DNA of 14,193 nt, taken from the NCBI GenBank assembly GCA_050735975.1, contig JBOHVS010000222.1, forward strand, positions 1 to 14,193, in the 5' to 3' direction. Positions 7,120-13,453 of this stretch are shown piece by piece (the stretch's first letter is position 1; each line of letters begins with the position of its first letter). This stretch comes from DATMBL01 sp050735975 (GTDB lineage Bacteria > Desulfobacterota > Binatia > UBA9968). The translations under genes and the position numbers were made by a program. Under the pieces are notes generated by a model, which saw nothing but the letters and a program-made list of their open reading frames with translations, made no database searches and was not told the DNA's origin.

Positions 7120-7405
7120 CAGGCCCGCTGAAAAAGACTCATATGCTTCCTGTCTGCGTGCGACGCACAGGCAGGCGTTGCGCTCGATCGCCTCGCTCCA
7201 ACGTACGAATCGGCAAAGCGCATGGAGCAAAGAGCAGGGAGCTAAGCGCAAAGGGCAAAGTGGAAAGAGCGAAGAACACGGAGGCAGCGAAGCCCAATCT
7301 CTGACGTCTGACCTCCGACCTCTGACTTCCAGGCTCCGCCCCTTGCCCTTAGCCCTGAGCGATAGATTCGCGCGCCTCGCCTCTGAGATCTTTTTGAGCG
7401 GCCTG
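7120..7405 (+). repeat. Interspersed modular repeat, copy R4, most complete, 19-bp imperfect inverted ends
   Basis: It starts one base after the aldehyde dehydrogenase stop with CAGGCCCGCTGAAAAAGAC (7120-7138) and ends with GATCTTTTTGAGCGGCCTG (7387-7405), an imperfect inverse of the start. In order it contains a hairpin (7149-7175, core TGCGT-gcg-ACGCA), a GCGTTGCGCTCGATCGCC block, GGAGCAAAGAGCAGGGAGC text, AACACGGAGGCAGCGAAG, tandem CTCTGAC/CTGACCTCCGACC words and a CTTGCCCTTAGCCC segment. It encodes no convincing protein. The structure is that of a small non-autonomous element or a hairpin-bearing intergenic repeat. Confidence 0.75.
7144..7199 (+). repeat. 56-nt block, perfect inverted copy of 3375-3430
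   Basis: Every base of 7144-7199 matches the reverse complement of 3375-3430. The block contains the hairpin and the following GCGTTGCGCTCGATCGCC module. The two copies lie about 3.7 kb apart in opposite orientation and bracket the whole lyase, MBL-fold and aldehyde dehydrogenase segment, so homologous recombination between them would invert those three genes. That is inference; the identity itself is directly visible. Confidence 0.85.
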
Positions 7406-7465
7406 CAACGCGGAAACTTTCAGAGCCTATGATTTAGGTATACTGCAAAGAACTGCGCCGAATTC

Positions 7466-7855
7466 TTACTTGTTTTCTTTCTCGACGGGCGCAGCCCCGA
7501 GCCAGTGACCGACGTCCACGACGATGCCTTCAGGCCCCACGAACTTGTCCTCATAGTAAGCGGTTCCTAGATTCACCGTCCCGGCTTTCTTCGCACCGGC
7601 AGCTTCCATCATTCGGAATGCCTCGGCGTCGTTCTCCGCCGTAAAGCCGATGTGATCGATGCCCGGACGTTTTGGTTCGCCGTCCGGCGCGCCAGCTCTG
7701 AGGGGGAGCACGGTGATGTTGACCGTCCCATCCGAGAGATCGATGGCGTTGTTCTTGCGTTTTTGCTTGATCGTCATACCGAGGGCCCTTACAAAGAAGT
7801 CTGCCATGCCGTCGACATCCTCCGCTCGGTAAGCGATATGCCTAATCTTAGCCAT
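7466..7855 (-). CDS. VOC-superfamily (glyoxalase/dioxygenase fold) protein
   Basis: A 129-residue protein of the vicinal-oxygen-chelate fold, with two beta-alpha-beta-beta-beta modules starting IRHIAYRAEDVDGMADFF (4-21) and GIDHIGFTAENDAEAF (65-80). Likely metal ligands are His6, His68 and an acidic residue near the end (Asp114 in VVDVGHW), with one more from the first module. Members include glyoxalase I, methylmalonyl-CoA epimerase and extradiol dioxygenases, and sequence alone does not choose among them. The start is firm: AAAGGAGG lies five bases before the ATG on the minus strand. It is the second gene of a minus-strand pair, 17 bp behind the flavin reductase, so the two are probably co-transcribed. 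Confidence 0.87.
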   Translation of the reverse strand: MAKIRHIAYRAEDVDGMADFFVRALGMTIKQKRKNNAIDLSDGTVNITVLPLRAGAPDGEPKRPGIDHIGFTAENDAEAFRMMEAAGAKKAGTVNLGTAYYEDKFVGPEGIVVDVGHWLGAAPVEKENK

Positions 7856-7872
7856 GTTGCCTCCTTTAATGG

Positions 7873-8376
7873 TTATCCGCCGTAGAAAACCTTATCGCCT
7901 AGATCTCTCATCGCCAACGTCGCATCGTCGGGACGGCCCGAAGGCTGCACTGCAACGCCGGCCTCTTTCACCTCGCCGACGAAGATGGAGTGATCACCCT
8001 TTTCAATGGTCTCGACCAAAGCGCACTCAACGTACGCCGGAGTTTTTTCCAGAACGGGAGCGCCTAAAGTACCCCTGCGGAAGGGCTCGCCGCCGATGGT
8101 GTTGCCCTCGCGTTCAAGCGGCTTGAAAAACGTAAAGGCCATCCCCTTTTGGTCTTTGCCGAGCATATTCAGAGCGAAGACGCGCGATTCCTTGATGATC
8201 GCGTGCGCGCCCGAATCCGCCTTCACACCGATTACGACGAGAGGCGGCTGAAACGCCGTCTGAGTAACCCAATTGACCGTTGACGCGGCAACTTTACCGT
8301 CTTTTCCTTCCGCCGTTAACACATACAAACCGTATGGAATCATCCTGAGCGCGGTTTTTTTGGCATCAGCATCCAT
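7873..8376 (-). CDS. Flavin reductase-like, FMN-binding protein
   Basis: A 167-residue protein of the flavin reductase-like domain family (split beta-barrel FMN binding). Typical features are the opening RMIPYGLYVLTAEGKDGKVA (11-30), ASTVNWVTQTAFQPPLVVIG (31-50) and FALNMLGKDQ (67-76), with GDHSIFVGEVKEAGV (127-141) near the end. Such proteins supply reduced flavin to a partner oxygenase or use bound flavin themselves. The frame is open to an ATG at 8463, but the ATG at 8376 has AAAGGA upstream and gives the usual family length, so I prefer it. It precedes the VOC protein by 17 bp on the same strand; a flavin-dependent oxidation followed by a VOC-type step on a shared substrate is possible but unproven. 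Confidence 0.88.
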   Translation of the reverse strand: MDADAKKTALRMIPYGLYVLTAEGKDGKVAASTVNWVTQTAFQPPLVVIGVKADSGAHAIIKESRVFALNMLGKDQKGMAFTFFKPLEREGNTIGGEPFRRGTLGAPVLEKTPAYVECALVETIEKGDHSIFVGEVKEAGVAVQPSGRPDDATLAMRDLGDKVFYGG

Positions 8377-8470
8377 GTTTTTATATTCCTTTCGTTCGTG
8401 ATCGCTATTGCCACGGACAAAATGCCGCGACGGCAAGCCCGATTCTATGGGACCAATCAGCAATCCGCAA

Positions 8471-8550
8471 GCAGCCTGTTGCCGTACAAGCCGTTCGAAG
8501 TTCGAGGTCCGAAGTTCTCGGGCTTGAAAACTCAGCCTTAACCTGAGCCT
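8471..8550. repeat. Partial repeat unit: GCAGCCTGTTG end, TTCGAAGTTCGAGG run and CCTTAACC hairpin
   Basis: GCAGCCTGTTG (8471-8481) resembles the inverted end of the modular repeat family. It is followed by GTTCGAAGTTCGAGGTCCGAAGTTC-type text (8493-8517) and the hairpin CTCAG-CCTTAAC-CTGAG (8531-8547). The words match the extra segment of repeat copy R3. It fills the gap upstream of the flavin reductase and reaches into the last codons and stop of the acetyltransferase gene. Confidence 0.45.
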
Positions 8551-9122
8551 TGACCTTTAACGTCCGGCGGCAGCTGAAAAACGAGAATTACGTAAGTATT
8601 GTCGCCCAACTCGAAATCGCCAACCTCCTTCATCGCGATACCGCTTGTGTGCGCGCGCAACGAATGAGGGTTATCGCGGGAGACAAAGGCCACGCCCATG
8701 TCGAATTGTCCCGCCAAATCTCGCCTTTGAGCTTCGTAGAGACCGCGTAACAAACCTCTGCCCCGATACTCCCGCGCGACACACACTGGACCATAGATAT
8801 AGGATTTGAGCACGCTTAGCGGTCGGCCTTCAAACTCAACTTGATCATAGCATTCCAGCATCTTCGCGATGACCGGAGAGCCATGATTGAATTCTCTTCG
8901 GAATGCGCAGAGAAAACCGGCAACCTCGTCGGCAACCACGGCGAGTGTGGTGCCGAGATCTTGGGCCAGCGCGGCGACTTGCTCGGGCGAAAACTCCGCC
9001 GACAGAAACCCCTGTTGCCTCTCGTCAGCAGCCAGCTTGTGGATATAATTGGCCGACTGTAAGCGAAGAATGGCCGGATAATCGGCTATTTCGGCCCGCC
9101 TGAAAAGAGCAGTCTGCGTCAC
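8538..9122 (-). CDS. GNAT-family N-acetyltransferase
   Basis: A 194-residue protein of the GNAT fold, which transfers an acetyl group from acetyl-CoA to an amine. The acetyl-CoA pyrophosphate-binding motif A is clear: GPVCVAREYRGRGLLRGLYE (111-130), with the RGRGLL loop. The N-terminal FRRAEIADYPAILRL (7-21) is the usual first strand and helix. I chose the GTG at 9122 because TGAGGG lies seven bases upstream. An ATG at 9140, overlapping the stop of the preceding membrane-protein gene as ATGCCTGA, is the alternative and adds six residues; a further in-frame ATG at 9326 would overlap that gene widely and is unlikely. Coupling to the membrane protein is probable. The last eight codons (DVKGQGSG) fall in low-complexity repeat sequence. 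Confidence 0.82.
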   Translation of the reverse strand: MTQTALFRRAEIADYPAILRLQSANYIHKLAADERQQGFLSAEFSPEQVAALAQDLGTTLAVVADEVAGFLCAFRREFNHGSPVIAKMLECYDQVEFEGRPLSVLKSYIYGPVCVAREYRGRGLLRGLYEAQRRDLAGQFDMGVAFVSRDNPHSLRAHTSGIAMKEVGDFELGDNTYVILVFQLPPDVKGQGSG

Positions 9123-9132
9123 CAACCGACCC

Positions 9133-9657
9133 TCAGGCATCCGGCCAGGTTCCACCAGGACTTCGATGGGGGCCGGCGAGACCTTTAAAGACTTGCGCCA
9201 CATAACCACCGAGGGCACCGGCCGGGATAATCGCCAAAAGGGAGAGTAGCCGAAACCATTCCGGTAGTTGACTCGCTTCCTCTTGAATCCCTTGCTGGAT
9301 AAACGAAACGATGAGTGAAGCCGCACCTACGAAGGCGCCATGCTTCATCTCGAATTTCCCCGCCTTGTAGCCGGCGACAAAGCCGCCTAGGGCGGTCCCC
9401 AGAGCGCCGATAGTAAAGCCGATCAGCAGTCCTTCGGTTGAAAGCATATACTCGCTGATCATCTCAGGAGTGACTTCACCGCGTTTCGACAATTCCTTGG
9501 CTAAGTAGACGAAAAAATAAGCGTATATAGCTACGTAAGTTGCTATATAATCGGCCACGACACCAAGGACGATCGGCCGGACCCCGATCCCGCTAAAGAA
9601 TCCGGCCGGCTGAATCGGCTGTGGCGGGCTATGGCTAGATTGTTGATCAAGCTGCAT
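9133..9657 (-). CDS. Hypothetical four-helix membrane protein
   Basis: A 174-residue protein I do not recognise beyond its topology. A Pro/Gln-rich N-terminus (1-20) is followed by four hydrophobic segments at about 27-53, 74-97, 106-123 and 135-157, the later ones rich in small Gly and Ala residues (IGALGTALGGFVAGYKAGKF). The layout recalls small uncharacterised bacterial integral membrane proteins with a Gly-zipper-like core. AAGG lies five bases before the ATG at 9655-9657. It is followed within a few bases by the acetyltransferase on the same strand, so the two form a likely operon. A short ORF with a strong ribosome-binding site overlaps its start. Confidence 0.75.
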   Translation of the reverse strand: MQLDQQSSHSPPQPIQPAGFFSGIGVRPIVLGVVADYIATYVAIYAYFFVYLAKELSKRGEVTPEMISEYMLSTEGLLIGFTIGALGTALGGFVAGYKAGKFEMKHGAFVGAASLIVSFIQQGIQEEASQLPEWFRLLSLLAIIPAGALGGYVAQVFKGLAGPHRSPGGTWPDA

Positions 9658-9739
9658 AAATACCTTCGATTAAAAATTTACCCTTTATCTTCACCATGGT
9701 CAGCGCGAAGAAAAGCTTTGGGTAGTTTGCTTTTGCCAT
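9647..9739 (-). CDS. Possible 30-residue small ORF or leader in front of the membrane-protein gene
   Basis: On the minus strand an ATG (9737-9739) is preceded four bases upstream by AGGAGGG, the strongest ribosome-binding site in this part of the window. It opens a frame encoding MAKANYPKLFFALTMVKIKG and ten more residues, ending at a TGA (9647-9649) just inside the start of the membrane-protein gene. The 11-nt overlap of its end with that start would suit translational coupling or a leader peptide. It could equally be the surviving 5' end of a degraded gene. I know of no homologue. Confidence 0.35.
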   Translation of the reverse strand: MAKANYPKLFFALTMVKIKGKFLIEGIYAA

Positions 9740-9760
9740 AGGCCCTCCTGAGCTGCCTTG

Positions 9761-9810
9761 CAGGCTGTTGAAAAAGACTAATCTGCCTCCTCTGGGATCT
9801 TTTTGTGCAA
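9761..9810 (+). repeat. Solo or miniature end of the modular repeat family
   Basis: CAGGCTGTTGAAAAAGACT (9761-9779) matches the left end of copy R4, and GATCTTTTTG (9796-9805) matches the start of its right end, with only 16 bases between them. This looks like an internally deleted copy. It lies in the 240-bp gap between the small ORF and the divergent molybdoenzyme gene; I see nothing else in that gap apart from a short repeat remnant next to the molybdoenzyme start. Confidence 0.5.
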
Positions 9811-9950
9811 ACAGAGTTTTTCCCAACCTACCAGACTAGGCGCCAGGAAAACAGTTTGACTTCGAACCCGCGAAGGAGAAAATATCGTCTTGCGGGGTCA
9901 AAACGCAAACTCATCCGACGATCGGGTAGGGATTCATTTTAACTTCAGCT

Positions 9951-9972
9951 CCTTCATTTCGTTCAGGATGAC
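9951..9972 (+). repeat. Remnant of a dispersed TTCATTTCGTTCAGGATGACA repeat
   Basis: CTTCATTTCGTTCAGGATGA (9954-9973 region) is one arm of a hairpin repeat I recall from many bacterial genomes (forms of CTTCGCTTCGCTCAGAATGACA). No inverse arm is present nearby. It ends about ten bases before the ATG of the molybdoenzyme, so it supplies most of that gene's leader, where the AGGAT at 9965-9969 is the nearest thing to a ribosome-binding site. Confidence 0.35.
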
Positions 9973-9980
9973 AACGGTCA

Positions 9981-12206
9981 ATGCCTAATTTGAAATCGAA
10001 CGACACGCTCCTTTCCCGGTTGGTCCCGTTCGGATTGATTGGTCAAACAAAGCCGCATCATTACCGTGAAATGCTGGGCGTGCTTTGGGAAAACCGCGAC
10101 GAGCTGTCGTATGCCTGGAAAGTGCTGAAGCATGGGGTCTGCGACGGCTGCTCGCTCGGTCCTTACGGGCTACGCGATAACGTCTTGGACGGGGTCCATC
10201 TCTGCATGACAAGACTCAAGCTCCTGCGGCTGAACACGATGGGCCCGCTCGACCTGTCGGTTATGGCGAACGTGAACATGCTTCGAGATCTCAACCAGGA
10301 AAAGCTGCGCTCTCTGGGTCGTCTGCCGTTTCCGCTGTTACGACGCAAAGGCGAGTCTGGTTTTTCGCGGATCTCTTGGAACCAAGCCTTTAACGCCATA
10401 AGCAAAACGCTGCGCAATACCCCGCCCCTCCAAATGGGCTTTTTCGCAACTTCTCGAGGACTCACCAACGAGGTCTATTATGTGTTTCAAAAACTTGCGC
10501 GCGCGCTGGGCACTAACAACGTCGATCTCTGTTCCCGGCTATGCCACGCGGCCAGCGTCTCAGGGCTCAAGTCTACTCTGGGTGTGGGAGCGCCGACGTG
10601 TTCGCTATCAGACTTCATCGGCACGGACCTGCTCGTAATCTTCGGCTCCGACCTCGCCAATAACCAGCCCGTCACGACCAAATACATGCACTACGCCAAG
10701 AAGCGCGGCACGCGCATCGTCGTAGTCAACCCCATGCGCGAGTACGGACTGGAGCGCTACTGGGTGCCTTCCGTGGCAAGCAGCGCCCTATTTGGCACCA
10801 AACTCATGGACGATTTCTTTCAGGTACGGATCGGCGGGGATATCGCATTCATCAATGGGGCGCTGAAAGCGCTGATCGCGTTCAATCAGCAAGACGACGA
10901 GTTCATTGCCAGGCATACGGGCGGATTCGGCGAGCTGACGGCCGCGTTGCAGGACCAGTCTTGGGATATGCTCGAAGCGCGGTCAGGCGTCACCCGCTCC
11001 GACATCCAGCGGTTCTCCCAGCTTTACGCCGCGGCCCGCAGCGCCGTTTTTGTTTACAGCATGGGGCTCACACAGCACGAGTTCGGCGTGGATAACGTCA
11101 AGGCGATTGTCAATTTGGCATTGTCTCGAGGGATGCTCGGTCGCGAGAAGTGCGGCATCATGCCCATCCGCGGACACAGCGGCGTGCAGGGTGGCGGAGA
11201 ATGCGGCTCTGAACCGGACAAGTTTCCCGGCGGCTTCTCGGTCAACGAGGAGAACGCGCGCCGATTCTCCAACTTGTGGCGCCATCCCGTCCCAGCCGCC
11301 CCCGGACTCAAAGTTCCGCAGATGATCGAAGCCGCTTATGAAGGGAAGCTTCAGTTCCTCTATTCAATCGGCGGCAACTTGCTGGAAACGATGCCGGACC
11401 GGAGGTTTGTTGGTCAGGCTTTGCAACGAGTGCCATTTAGAGTCCATCAGGACATCGTGCTCAATAGTTCGATGTTGCTCGATTCCGACGAAGCCGTGCT
11501 CATCCTTCCGGCGCAGACGCGTTACGAGCAGCGCGGCGGGGGAACGTCCACCAGCACCGAGCGAAGGATTCGCTTCACCCCGGAAATCCCCGGTCATTCT
11601 GTCGGCGAAGCCCTCCCGGAATGGCAGATCCCGACGATCATCGGGCGCAAGGCCCTGCCGTCGAGCGAACATTTATTTTCGTTCTATGACACGCAAAGTA
11701 TTCGCGACGAGATGAGCAGAGTGATGCCCATTTATCAGGGGGTCGAGAAGCTCAAAAAGGAAGGCGACCACCTTCAATGGGGCGGCGCCTATCTGTTCAA
11801 AGACGGCTTCACCGGCATGCCGCAAAACCGAGCTCTCTTTACCGTCCTCGATCCGCCGGATCGCAGAGCTCCGGACGGCAGGTTTTATCTCGGCACGCGC
11901 CGCGGCAAACAGTTCAACAGCATGACGTTCGGTCAAAAAGACCAGCTCATGGGAAGCGATAGACGCGACACTATCTTCATATCAGGCGAAGACGCCGAAC
12001 GGCTCAGTCTGCAAAACGGCTCGCGCATCGTCCTCCGCTCAGACACGGGACAAATGAATGGAGTGATCCAGATTGCTCCGGTCAAATCCGGCACTCTCCA
12101 AGCCTACTGGCCGGAAGCGAATGTCCTGATTGCACGCCGCTCGGATCCCGTCTCGGGAGAACCGGACTACAACGTCGAAGTCTGGATCGAGCCGGGGGAA
12201 TACTGA
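9981..12206 (+). CDS. FdhF/YdeP-family molybdopterin oxidoreductase, alpha-subunit-like
   Basis: A 741-residue protein of the bis-MGD molybdoenzyme superfamily, closest in layout to E. coli YdeP and formate dehydrogenase alpha chains. An N-terminal cluster-like motif CDGC (54-57) with Cys75 is followed by the core domains. NVDLCSRLCHAASVSG (180-195) aligns with the formate dehydrogenase active site, with Cys188 at the selenocysteine position and His189 after it. MGLTQHEFGVDNV (361-373) and PIRGHSGVQG (395-404; Arg397 matching the catalytic Arg) are also present. The C-terminal MGD-binding domain includes FGQKDQLMGSDRRDTIFISG and ends in YWPEANVLIARRSDPVSG. Only three N-terminal cysteines are visible, as in YdeP, instead of the four of classical formate dehydrogenases. 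YdeP is linked to acid resistance in E. coli; the reaction is not established. No FdhD or other partner subunit is nearby. The start lacks a strong ribosome-binding site. Confidence 0.9.
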   Translation: MPNLKSNDTLLSRLVPFGLIGQTKPHHYREMLGVLWENRDELSYAWKVLKHGVCDGCSLGPYGLRDNVLDGVHLCMTRLKLLRLNTMGPLDLSVMANVNMLRDLNQEKLRSLGRLPFPLLRRKGESGFSRISWNQAFNAISKTLRNTPPLQMGFFATSRGLTNEVYYVFQKLARALGTNNVDLCSRLCHAASVSGLKSTLGVGAPTCSLSDFIGTDLLVIFGSDLANNQPVTTKYMHYAKKRGTRIVVVNPMREYGLERYWVPSVASSALFGTKLMDDFFQVRIGGDIAFINGALKALIAFNQQDDEFIARHTGGFGELTAALQDQSWDMLEARSGVTRSDIQRFSQLYAAARSAVFVYSMGLTQHEFGVDNVKAIVNLALSRGMLGREKCGIMPIRGHSGVQGGGECGSEPDKFPGGFSVNEENARRFSNLWRHPVPAAPGLKVPQMIEAAYEGKLQFLYSIGGNLLETMPDRRFVGQALQRVPFRVHQDIVLNSSMLLDSDEAVLILPAQTRYEQRGGGTSTSTERRIRFTPEIPGHSVGEALPEWQIPTIIGRKALPSSEHLFSFYDTQSIRDEMSRVMPIYQGVEKLKKEGDHLQWGGAYLFKDGFTGMPQNRALFTVLDPPDRRAPDGRFYLGTRRGKQFNSMTFGQKDQLMGSDRRDTIFISGEDAERLSLQNGSRIVLRSDTGQMNGVIQIAPVKSGTLQAYWPEANVLIARRSDPVSGEPDYNVEVWIEPGEY

Positions 12207-12251
12207 AGACTCCTGTGCTATAGATGAGCGGCATTTTGGCTCCGGATGCGG

Positions 12252-12257
12252 TATACT
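12252..12257 (+). promoter_or_regulatory. Possible -10 element (TATACT) for the small-protein/nucleotidyltransferase pair
   Basis: TATACT lies ten bases upstream of the ATG at 12268. No good -35 hexamer stands at 16-18 bp spacing, and no Shine-Dalgarno sequence lies between it and the ATG. If this box is used, the transcript would have a leader of only a few bases. Weak evidence from sequence alone. Confidence 0.25.
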
Positions 12258-12267
12258 CGGCGTCGAA

Positions 12268-12483
12268 ATGAAGAACTCATCCAAACGCAAAGGTATCGTC
12301 ACTCGCGTGATCCGCAAAGGAGACTCCCCGGTGGAAGGGCAACAGTGGGAAAATGCCACGCCGGAGGAACGGATCAACGCCGTCTGGGATCTGAGCCTTC
12401 TCTGTCTCGCTTGGGGATCGGACCAAACCCATGAGCCAAGACTTCAGAGATCTATTAGCCGAATTCAACGCCCACAACGTTGA
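12268..12483 (+). CDS. Small conserved-looking protein upstream of the nucleotidyltransferase
   Basis: A 71-residue, basic, presumably cytoplasmic protein. After a Lys-rich start (MKNSSKRKGIVTRVIRKGD) it carries ENATPEERINAVWDLSLLCL (31-50) and ends in EPRLQRSISRIQRPQR (56-71). I recall proteins with a TPEER...VW.L...C.AW...EPRLQRS...R pattern sitting directly before nucleotidyltransferases in uncultured bacteria, so it is probably a fixed partner. The gene overlaps the nucleotidyltransferase by 53 nt in another frame, which implies translational coupling. The frame is open further upstream inside the molybdoenzyme, but the ATG at 12268 is the natural start. Function unknown; antitoxin-like partner is a hypothesis. 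Confidence 0.65.
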   Translation: MKNSSKRKGIVTRVIRKGDSPVEGQQWENATPEERINAVWDLSLLCLAWGSDQTHEPRLQRSISRIQRPQR

Positions 12484-12877
12484 GTTTCTCATCGTCGGCG
12501 CCCACGCTCTTGCTGCGCATGGACATGTCCGCGCCACGGAAGACCTCGATGTTTGGGTACGTCCGGACCCAGAGAACGCAAAACGGGTCCTTGCCGCCCT
12601 AGGAGCATTTGGCGCTCCCCTTCAGGACTTAACCGAGAAGGACCTTAGCACCCCAGGCGTTGTTTTTCAGATCGGTGTTGCCCCGTTACGTATCGACGTT
12701 CTGACAGTGATCGATGGCGTAGAATTCAAAGAGGCTTGGCCCAATCGTCTGACGTCGAAGTTTGCTGATCAAAGCATCGGCGTATTGTCCCGGGAACATT
12801 TGATCCGCAACAAAAAGGCATCCGGGCGCACCCAGGATTTAGCTGACGTCGAAAAGTTGGAGAGTCGAAAAAAGTAA
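12431..12877 (+). CDS. Nucleotidyltransferase-fold protein (MNT/AbiEii-like)
   Basis: A 148-residue protein with the minimal nucleotidyltransferase fold. VGAHALAAHGHVRATEDLDV (22-41) contains the Gly-led helix turn and the DxD-type pair (Asp38, Asp40) that bind Mg-NTP, and RIDVLT (87-92) supplies a third carboxylate, Asp89. The C-terminal LIRNKKASGRTQDLADVEKL (around 122-142) is typical of this subgroup, which I associate with AbiEii/DUF6036-like proteins. All three acidic residues are kept, so it may be catalytically active. It overlaps the 71-residue upstream gene by 53 nt. Related pairs act as toxin-antitoxin or phage-defence modules in which the enzyme adds nucleotides to a target; here that is inferred from fold and arrangement only. 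Confidence 0.82.
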   Translation: MSQDFRDLLAEFNAHNVEFLIVGAHALAAHGHVRATEDLDVWVRPDPENAKRVLAALGAFGAPLQDLTEKDLSTPGVVFQIGVAPLRIDVLTVIDGVEFKEAWPNRLTSKFADQSIGVLSREHLIRNKKASGRTQDLADVEKLESRKK

Positions 12878-12988
12878 CCATCAAGAGACGCTACCCACAA
12901 CCTGCTGAATCGCGTTTCGTTCTGTGATTGATCGCCGAAAGCATCGGACCGAACGACTTAAATATCTGCCGCATTAAAGGAAGGAGCA

Positions 12989-13453
12989 GTGCCGAATCTC
13001 TATAGAATCTTTGATCAGGTCGATAGGCGGCTAACCGGTTGGATGGCGCGCTACGGCATCACCCTGTTGAGAATCAGCGTCGGCATCGTGTTTTTTTGGT
13101 TTGGGTTTCTAAAGTTTTTTCCCGGACTCAGTCCAGCGCAGGATTTGGCGGTTCAAACAATTGCTGTTTTGACCTTCGGACTAATTCCAACGAGTATTGC
13201 AGTCAAGATACTCGCCGCGTGGGAATGTCTTATCGGCATCGGCCTCTTCTTCAATTTATTCATGCGCGGCACCTTATTTTTGCTTTGGCTGCAGATGCTC
13301 GGGGCCGTCACGCCGCTCTTTCTTTTTCCCAACGAAGCATTTACTCAAATACCGTATGTTCCGACGTTGGAGGGCCAATATATTATCAAGAACCTGATTA
13401 TCATCGCTGCAGGTATCACTATCGGCGCAACGGTTCGGAGGGGACGATGGTAG
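12989..13453 (+). CDS. DoxX-like four-helix membrane protein
   Basis: A 154-residue inner-membrane protein with four hydrophobic segments at about 22-43, 67-90, 93-113 and 131-150. The pattern LLRISVGIVFFWFGFLKFFP (26-45) and the closing EGQYIIKNLIIIAAGITIGA match the DoxX/DoxD-like family, whose members are tied to quinone or thiosulfate redox chemistry and to oxidative stress in some species; the role here is open. The start is a GTG at 12989 with AAAGGA (12976-12981) seven bases upstream and a second AAGGAG closer in. Its stop overlaps the ATG of the broken dehalogenase gene as ATGGTAG, the hallmark of translational coupling in an ancestral operon. Confidence 0.82.
   Translation: MPNLYRIFDQVDRRLTGWMARYGITLLRISVGIVFFWFGFLKFFPGLSPAQDLAVQTIAVLTFGLIPTSIAVKILAAWECLIGIGLFFNLFMRGTLFLLWLQMLGAVTPLFLFPNEAFTQIPYVPTLEGQYIIKNLIIIAAGITIGATVRRGRW

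Noticed and set aside
7149..7175. Repeat R4 hairpin considered as an intrinsic terminator of the aldehyde dehydrogenase operon
   Set aside because: The stem is followed by GCGTTGCGCTCG rather than a T-tract, and the same module also lies in a promoter region (copy R3).
6817..7251. Minus-strand frame opposite the aldehyde dehydrogenase 3' end and repeat R4
   Set aside because: It begins inside low-complexity repeat text and then mirrors a conserved gene; no domain is recognisable.
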